A DNA stretch of 64,000 nucleotides from contig NZ_JBCJKP010000001.1 in the NCBI RefSeq assembly GCF_039503195.1, forward strand, positions 5,580,001 to 5,644,000, in the 5' to 3' direction. The stretch's first letter is position 1; each line of letters opens with the position of its first letter. The notes under the pieces are model-generated. The model did not search any database, had not been told where the DNA came from, and saw only the letters and a list, made by a program, of their open reading frames with translations. The translations under genes were made by a program, and so were the position numbers. Below, piece by piece: positions 59,866 through 64,000 of the stretch. Source of the stretch: Streptomyces mirabilis. GTDB lineage: Bacteria; Actinomycetota; Actinomycetes; Streptomycetales; Streptomycetaceae.

Positions 59866-59898
59866 AAGGGCTCGGCACCCCCACGGGGCCGGGCCCTT
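59866..59898 (+). terminator. Imperfect hairpin after fba
   Basis: AAGGGCTCGGC-ACCCC pairs with GGGGCCGGGCCCTT with one bulge. It ends about 15 bp before the MFS gene start, so it may also act as an attenuator for that gene. Confidence 0.6.
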
Positions 59899-59914
59899 CC
59901 GTATGCTCCGAAGT

Positions 59915-61432
59915 ATGGCTGCGCCTCTGCAGAAGACATCGGGCGAGGGAGCGGGACCGGGTCCCGAGGTGCGGATCTCCAGTCCCACCGGCAAGTGGAT
60001 CCTGCTGACCACCGTCCTCGGCTCCAGCATGGCCATGCTGGACTCGACGGTCGTCAACGTCGCGCTGCCCACGATCGGCCGTGACCTGGGCACGGGCCTC
60101 GCGGCACTCCAGTGGACCGTGAACGCGTACATGCTGACCCTCGCGGGCCTGATCCTGCTCGGCGGTTCGCTCGGCGACCGCTTCGGACGGCGCAAGATCT
60201 TCGTCCTCGGTGTGGTGTGGTTCGCCTCCGCCTCGCTGCTGTGCGGCCTCGCGCCGACCGGCGGCGTACTGATCGCGGCCCGCGCCCTGCAGGGCATCGG
60301 CGGAGCCCTGCTCACCCCCGGTTCGCTCGCGATCATCCAGGCGTCCTTCCACCCGGACGACCGGGCCAGGGCCGTCGGCCTGTGGTCGGGCTTCGGCGGC
60401 GTCGGCGCGGCGGTCGGCCCGTTCCTGGGCGGCTGGCTGGTGGACGGTCCCGGCTGGCGCTGGGTCTTCCTGATCAACGTGCCGGTGGCGCTGGTCTGCG
60501 CCCCCATCGCCGTGCGCCACGTCCCCGAGTCGTCCGACGGCCGTGCGCACGGCCGGGGCTTCGACGTCCTCGGTGCCGTCCTCGGCGCCTTGGCCCTCGC
60601 CCTGGTGACGTACGCCTTGATCGAGGCCACGAGCGGTTCCGTACTGGTCTGGGTGTCGGCGGTCGGGGGCGTGGCGGCCGGCGTGGCCTTCGTGTACGTC
60701 GAACGGCGCCGACCCGATCCGATGATGCCGCCGGACATCTTCTCGTCGCGGCAGTTCACGGCCGTCAACCTCGTCACGCTGTGCGTGTACGCGGCCTTCG
60801 GCGGTTTCTTCTTCCTGACCGCGCTCCAGCTCCAGGTCGTGGCGGGCTACTCGGCCCTGGGCGCCGGTACGGCACTGCTGCCGACGACCGTCCTGATGCT
60901 GCTCTTCTCCGCCCGCTCCGGCGAGCTCGCCCAGCGCATCGGCCCGCGCATCCCGCTCACCGTCGGCCCGCTGCTGTGCGCGACGGGCATGCTGCTCATG
61001 CTGCGGGTGGGCCCGCACGCCTCGTACCTCGGAGATGTGCTTCCGGCGCTGGTGGTGATGGGCGCGGGCATGGTGACCCTGGTCGCGCCCCTGACCGCGA
61101 CCGTCCTCGCCTCCGTGGACGCCGGGCGGGCGGGCCTGGCCAGCGGGATCAACAACGCGGCGGCCCGCGCGGCCGGACTGATCGCGGTGGCCGCGCTGCC
61201 CTTGCTGGCCGGGATGGGCCCGGAGGCGTACCGCTCGGCGGACGCCTTCAACGCCGCCTTCCGGCGTGCGATGCCCCTGTGCGCCGGGGTGCTGGTCGTC
61301 GGGGCGGTGCTGGCCTTCACGACCGTGCGCCGCCCGGCCCCCGACTGCCGGCGCCCCCAGTGCCGCACGCACGGCTGCGTGACGGCCCCGCCACTGGAGC
61401 CTTCGCGCCCCCGCCCGCCCCAGCCCCGGTGA
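59915..61432 (+). CDS. MFS exporter, DHA2 (EmrB/QacA) family
   Basis: The ATG at 59915 gives 505 residues; an in-frame ATG at 59903 is an alternative. Fourteen membrane segments are likely. Signature blocks are SSMAMLDSTVVNVALPTIGR (motif D1), LLGGSLGDRFGRRKIFVLG (motif A) and RALQGIGGALLTPGSLAIIQ (motif C). The C-terminus is short and Cys/Pro-rich. These antiporters export drugs or metabolites using protons. The substrate is not indicated; no regulator gene is adjacent. Confidence 0.93.
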   Translation: MAAPLQKTSGEGAGPGPEVRISSPTGKWILLTTVLGSSMAMLDSTVVNVALPTIGRDLGTGLAALQWTVNAYMLTLAGLILLGGSLGDRFGRRKIFVLGVVWFASASLLCGLAPTGGVLIAARALQGIGGALLTPGSLAIIQASFHPDDRARAVGLWSGFGGVGAAVGPFLGGWLVDGPGWRWVFLINVPVALVCAPIAVRHVPESSDGRAHGRGFDVLGAVLGALALALVTYALIEATSGSVLVWVSAVGGVAAGVAFVYVERRRPDPMMPPDIFSSRQFTAVNLVTLCVYAAFGGFFFLTALQLQVVAGYSALGAGTALLPTTVLMLLFSARSGELAQRIGPRIPLTVGPLLCATGMLLMLRVGPHASYLGDVLPALVVMGAGMVTLVAPLTATVLASVDAGRAGLASGINNAAARAAGLIAVAALPLLAGMGPEAYRSADAFNAAFRRAMPLCAGVLVVGAVLAFTTVRRPAPDCRRPQCRTHGCVTAPPLEPSRPRPPQPR

Positions 61433-61532
61433 AGCGGGAGGCGGGGCCGCACGTCGTGGCTCCGGGGCGGCTGCTCGGGCACCGGGTACCCCGTACGGCA
61501 CCACCCCCGGAGGGTGCCGCAGACTGGAACGT

Positions 61533-61946
61533 ATGACGATTCACGAGAACCTCCTCGGGGGCCCGCCCCCGACTCACCTCCCCGACGACCCGGAGCCGCG
61601 CGAGCTCCTCGCGAACGGCACGGCGCCCGCGGATGTCGCAGCCAAGTACCCCACCTCCTCGCTCGCCTGGGCCCAGCTGGCCGACGACGCGTTCGAGCGA
61701 GGCAGTGTCGTCGAGTCGTACGCCTACGCCCGTACGGGCTACCACCGCGGCCTGGACTCCCTGCGCCGGGGCGGCTGGAAGGGCCACGGCCCGGTGCCCT
61801 GGGAGCACGAGCCGAACCGCGGCTTCCTGCGCGCCCTGCACGCCCTCGCCCGCGCCGCGCAGGCGATCGGCGAGCAGGAGGAGTACGAGCGCTGCAGCCA
61901 GTTCCTGAAGGACTCCTCGCCGACGGCGGCGCAGACCCTGGGCTGA
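61533..61946 (+). CDS. DUF3151 family protein
   Basis: The ATG at 61533 gives 137 residues: MTIHENLLGGPPPTHLPDDP, SLAWAQLADDAFERGSVVES, YAYARTGYHRGLDSLRRGGW and GFLRALHALARAAQAIGEQE. This is the actinobacterial DUF3151 pattern, of unknown function and helical (tetratricopeptide-like) character. A strong hairpin follows. Confidence 0.93.
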   Translation: MTIHENLLGGPPPTHLPDDPEPRELLANGTAPADVAAKYPTSSLAWAQLADDAFERGSVVESYAYARTGYHRGLDSLRRGGWKGHGPVPWEHEPNRGFLRALHALARAAQAIGEQEEYERCSQFLKDSSPTAAQTLG

Positions 61947-61952
61947 GTCCTC

Positions 61953-61979
61953 CCCTGGGAGGGCCGAGCCCTCCCAGGG
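61953..61979 (+). terminator. Terminator after the DUF3151 gene
   Basis: CCCTGGGAGGG and its complement form an 11-bp stem with a 5-nt loop, 6 bp after the stop codon. Confidence 0.85.
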
Positions 61980-62162
61980 TGTACCCGCCGTGTGGCCGTC
62001 CGGGTGTACTCGCAGGTCGTACGGGTCCGCCTGGTCGATGTGACCGGGCGGACCTTGCGGTTTCGGGTGACGATTGTGGAGGATGCCCGGTGGGGACCGG
62101 GGCCCCCGTGTCGAAAACGGCAGGGGCGGACCGCTACCCGGAGTACGCATCAGGAGACAGCG

Positions 62163-63011
62163 ATGTCGTCCCAGCAGGCTCAGCCCGCCGAGGCTCAGGA
62201 GCCCGAGACCCCGCATCTCGACTTCCAAGGAACGACCCCGTACGAGGACTACGTCCAGGCGGACGTTCTGACCCACCTCCAGCACACCCTCTCCGACGAC
62301 CCCGGAGAGATGGTCTTCCTGGTCACCACCCAGGTCATGGAGCTGTGGTTCACGGTCATCGTCCACGAGTGGGAGACCGCGGCGAACGCGCTCCGCGAGG
62401 ACCGGGTGCCGGTCGCGGTGGCCGCGCTGAAGCGGTCCGTACGGGAGCTGGAGGCGCTGAACGCCTCCTGGCGGCCCCTCGCCCAGCTCACCCCCGCCCA
62501 GTTCAACTCGTACCGCTCCGCCCTCGGCGAGGGATCCGGCTTCCAGTCCGCGATGTACCGCCGGATGGAGTTCCTGCTCGGCGAGAAGTCCGCGTCCATG
62601 CTGGTCCCGCACCGGGGCGCGCCGCGCGTGCACGCGGAACTGGAGAAAGCACTGCACGAACCGAGCCTCTACGACGAGGTCCTGAGGTTGCTCGCGCGCC
62701 GCGGCCACGCGGTCCCCGAGTCCGTGCTGGTCCGGGACGTGTCCCGGCGCTACGAGTCCTCGCCGGAGGTGGAGGCGGTGTGGACGGCCCTGTACGCGGG
62801 CGACGAGCACGACGAACTCGCCCGCCTCGGTGAGGCGTTGACGGACGTCGCCGAACTGGTGTGGCGATGGCGCAACGACCATCTCGTCGCGACGCGCCGC
62901 GCGATGGGCGCGAAGACGGGCACGGGCGGCTCCGCCGGGGTGGCCTGGCTGGAGAAGCGGGCGCAGAAGAACGTGTTCCCCGAGCTGTGGACGGCGAGGT
63001 CCCATGTCTGA
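62163..63011 (+). CDS. Tryptophan 2,3-dioxygenase
   Basis: The ATG at 62163 gives 282 residues. Family blocks are TPYEDYVQADVLTHLQHTLS, MVFLVTTQVMELWFTVIVHE (with the substrate-binding His), QFNSYRSALGEGSGFQSAMY and WRWRNDHLVATRRAMGAKTG, followed by GTGGSAGVAWL near the haem ligand. It oxidises tryptophan to N-formylkynurenine with haem. It overlaps the kynureninase start by 8 bp, so the two are translationally coupled. Confidence 0.95.
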   Translation: MSSQQAQPAEAQEPETPHLDFQGTTPYEDYVQADVLTHLQHTLSDDPGEMVFLVTTQVMELWFTVIVHEWETAANALREDRVPVAVAALKRSVRELEALNASWRPLAQLTPAQFNSYRSALGEGSGFQSAMYRRMEFLLGEKSASMLVPHRGAPRVHAELEKALHEPSLYDEVLRLLARRGHAVPESVLVRDVSRRYESSPEVEAVWTALYAGDEHDELARLGEALTDVAELVWRWRNDHLVATRRAMGAKTGTGGSAGVAWLEKRAQKNVFPELWTARSHV

Positions 63012-64000
63012 GCGGTCTGAACTGCGGTCCGAACTGGGTGTCAGGGCCGCCGAGCTGGACGCCTCCGACGAACTCGCCAAACTGCGCGCGCAGTTCGTCC
63101 TGGACGACGTGGTGTACCTCGACGGGAACTCGCTCGGCGCGCTCCCGGCGTCGGTCCCCGGCCGGGTCGACGACGTCGTACGCCGCCAGTGGGGCGAAAT
63201 GCGCATCCGCTCCTGGGAGGAGAGTGGCTGGTGGACGGCGCCGGAACGGATCGGCGACCGCATCGCGCCGCTGGTCGGAGCGGCCCCGGGCCAGATCGTG
63301 GTGGGCGACTCCACGAGCGTGAACGTCTTCAAGGCCCTGGTGGGAGCGGTCCGCCTGGCCGCCCTGACCTCCGACGGGCGTGACGAGATCATCGTCGACG
63401 CGACGACGTTCCCGACGGACGGCTACATCGCGGCGTCCGCGGCCCGCCTGACCGGCTGCGAACTGCGCCCCCTGGATCCGGCGGAAGTCCCCTCCGCGCT
63501 GGGCCCTCGCACAGCGGCGGTCCTCCTGAACCACGTCGACTACCGCACCGGCCGTCTGCACGACCTCCCGGCCCTCACGTCCGCGATCCACGACGCGGGC
63601 GCCCTGGCGGTCTGGGACCTGTGCCACAGTGCCGGGGCACTGCCGGTGGACCTCGACACCCATGGGGTCGACCTGGCCGTCGGCTGCACATACAAGTACC
63701 TGAACGGAGGCCCGGGCTCCCCGGCGTACCTCTACGTCCGCGCCGACCTCCAGCCCCGTTTCGACTCCCCGCTCCCCGGCTGGAACTCCCACGCCGAGCC
63801 CTTCGGCATGAGCCCCGCCTACGAACCGGCCCCGGGCGCCCTGCGGGGCCGCGTCGGCACCCCGGACATCCTCTCCATGCTGGCCCTGGAGGCCGCGCTG
63901 GACGTGTGGGAGGGCGTCTCGATCGACTCCGTCCGCACCAAGTCCCTCGCCCTGACCGACTTCTTCCTGGAATGCGTCGAGGCGTACGTCCCCCGGGGTC
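63004..64000 (+). CDS. kynU: Kynureninase, 3' end outside window
   Basis: The ATG at 63004 overlaps the end of the dioxygenase gene. About 332 residues are seen. Recognisable are VYLDGNSLGALPASV, RSWEESGWWTAPERIGDRIA, VVGDSTSVNVFKALVG and the PLP-lysine region DLAVGCTYKYLNGGPGSPAY. The enzyme splits kynurenine or 3-hydroxykynurenine into anthranilate (or hydroxyanthranilate) and alanine. The C-terminal part is cut by the window end. Confidence 0.95.
   Translation, partial: MSERSELRSELGVRAAELDASDELAKLRAQFVLDDVVYLDGNSLGALPASVPGRVDDVVRRQWGEMRIRSWEESGWWTAPERIGDRIAPLVGAAPGQIVVGDSTSVNVFKALVGAVRLAALTSDGRDEIIVDATTFPTDGYIAASAARLTGCELRPLDPAEVPSALGPRTAAVLLNHVDYRTGRLHDLPALTSAIHDAGALAVWDLCHSAGALPVDLDTHGVDLAVGCTYKYLNGGPGSPAYLYVRADLQPRFDSPLPGWNSHAEPFGMSPAYEPAPGALRGRVGTPDILSMLALEAALDVWEGVSIDSVRTKSLALTDFFLECVEAYVPRG

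Overview
The window is typical Streptomyces chromosome: very high GC, strong G/C preference at third codon positions, many GTG starts, and a gene set that includes HspR-controlled dnaK and clpB operons, LuxR-type orphan regulators, an ECF sigma factor, FG-GAP surface proteins and a serine/threonine kinase with a beta-propeller. All functional calls are by recognition of sequence motifs; no database search was possible.

Left part (1-10,000): the 5' part of a polysaccharide deacetylase gene, a fragment of an FG-GAP/FlgD-like protein gene, an ECF sigma factor with a downstream membrane protein, small hypothetical genes, a class A penicillin-binding protein, and a secreted PGRP-type amidase. Two more gene fragments lie at 9,712-10,027.

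Middle-left (10,117-22,184): an intact tRNA-Gly gene (minus strand, 22,111-22,184) followed to the left by two partial copies of its 3' part (16,022-16,069 and 10,117-10,148), each with the same flanking hairpin. I read these as att sites of two tandem integrated elements of about 6 kb. The right element still holds broken pieces of a RepSA-type replication initiator, an excisionase and a tyrosine integrase, plus apparent cargo (PAS/SpoIIE phosphatase, NAD(P)-binding protein, small unknown proteins). The initiator is split into an N-terminal piece on the plus strand and a C-terminal piece on the minus strand, which suggests an internal inversion. The left segment carries a PQQ-propeller kinase and a 1018-residue FG-GAP protein.

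Core part (22,400-42,160): dcd, a phosphoribosyltransferase, a Yip1 membrane protein, an FG-GAP lipoprotein, a broken esterase, an iron-sulfur oxidoreductase of the heterodisulfide reductase type, a MraY/WecA-like membrane protein, then dnaK-grpE-dnaJ-hspR with HAIR operators, an orphan sugar-binding lipoprotein, and an ATP-grasp / alpha-E / transglutaminase operon.

Accessory block (42,608-46,713): three paralogous LuxR-type regulators, a short secreted peptide coupled to a Rieske-like protein that lacks its iron-sulfur ligands, and a degenerate 27-bp tandem repeat. This is the best candidate for an undescribed system.

Right part (46,704-64,000): PPOX-family protein, clpB with its HAIR box, YbjN protein, membrane mannosyltransferase, aminotransferase, a Gly/Cys/His-rich small membrane protein, a membrane-fused spermidine-synthase homologue, galactose mutarotase-like protein, pyrE, class II aldolase, an MFS exporter, DUF3151, and the kynurenine pathway pair tryptophan 2,3-dioxygenase and kynureninase (the latter cut by the window end).
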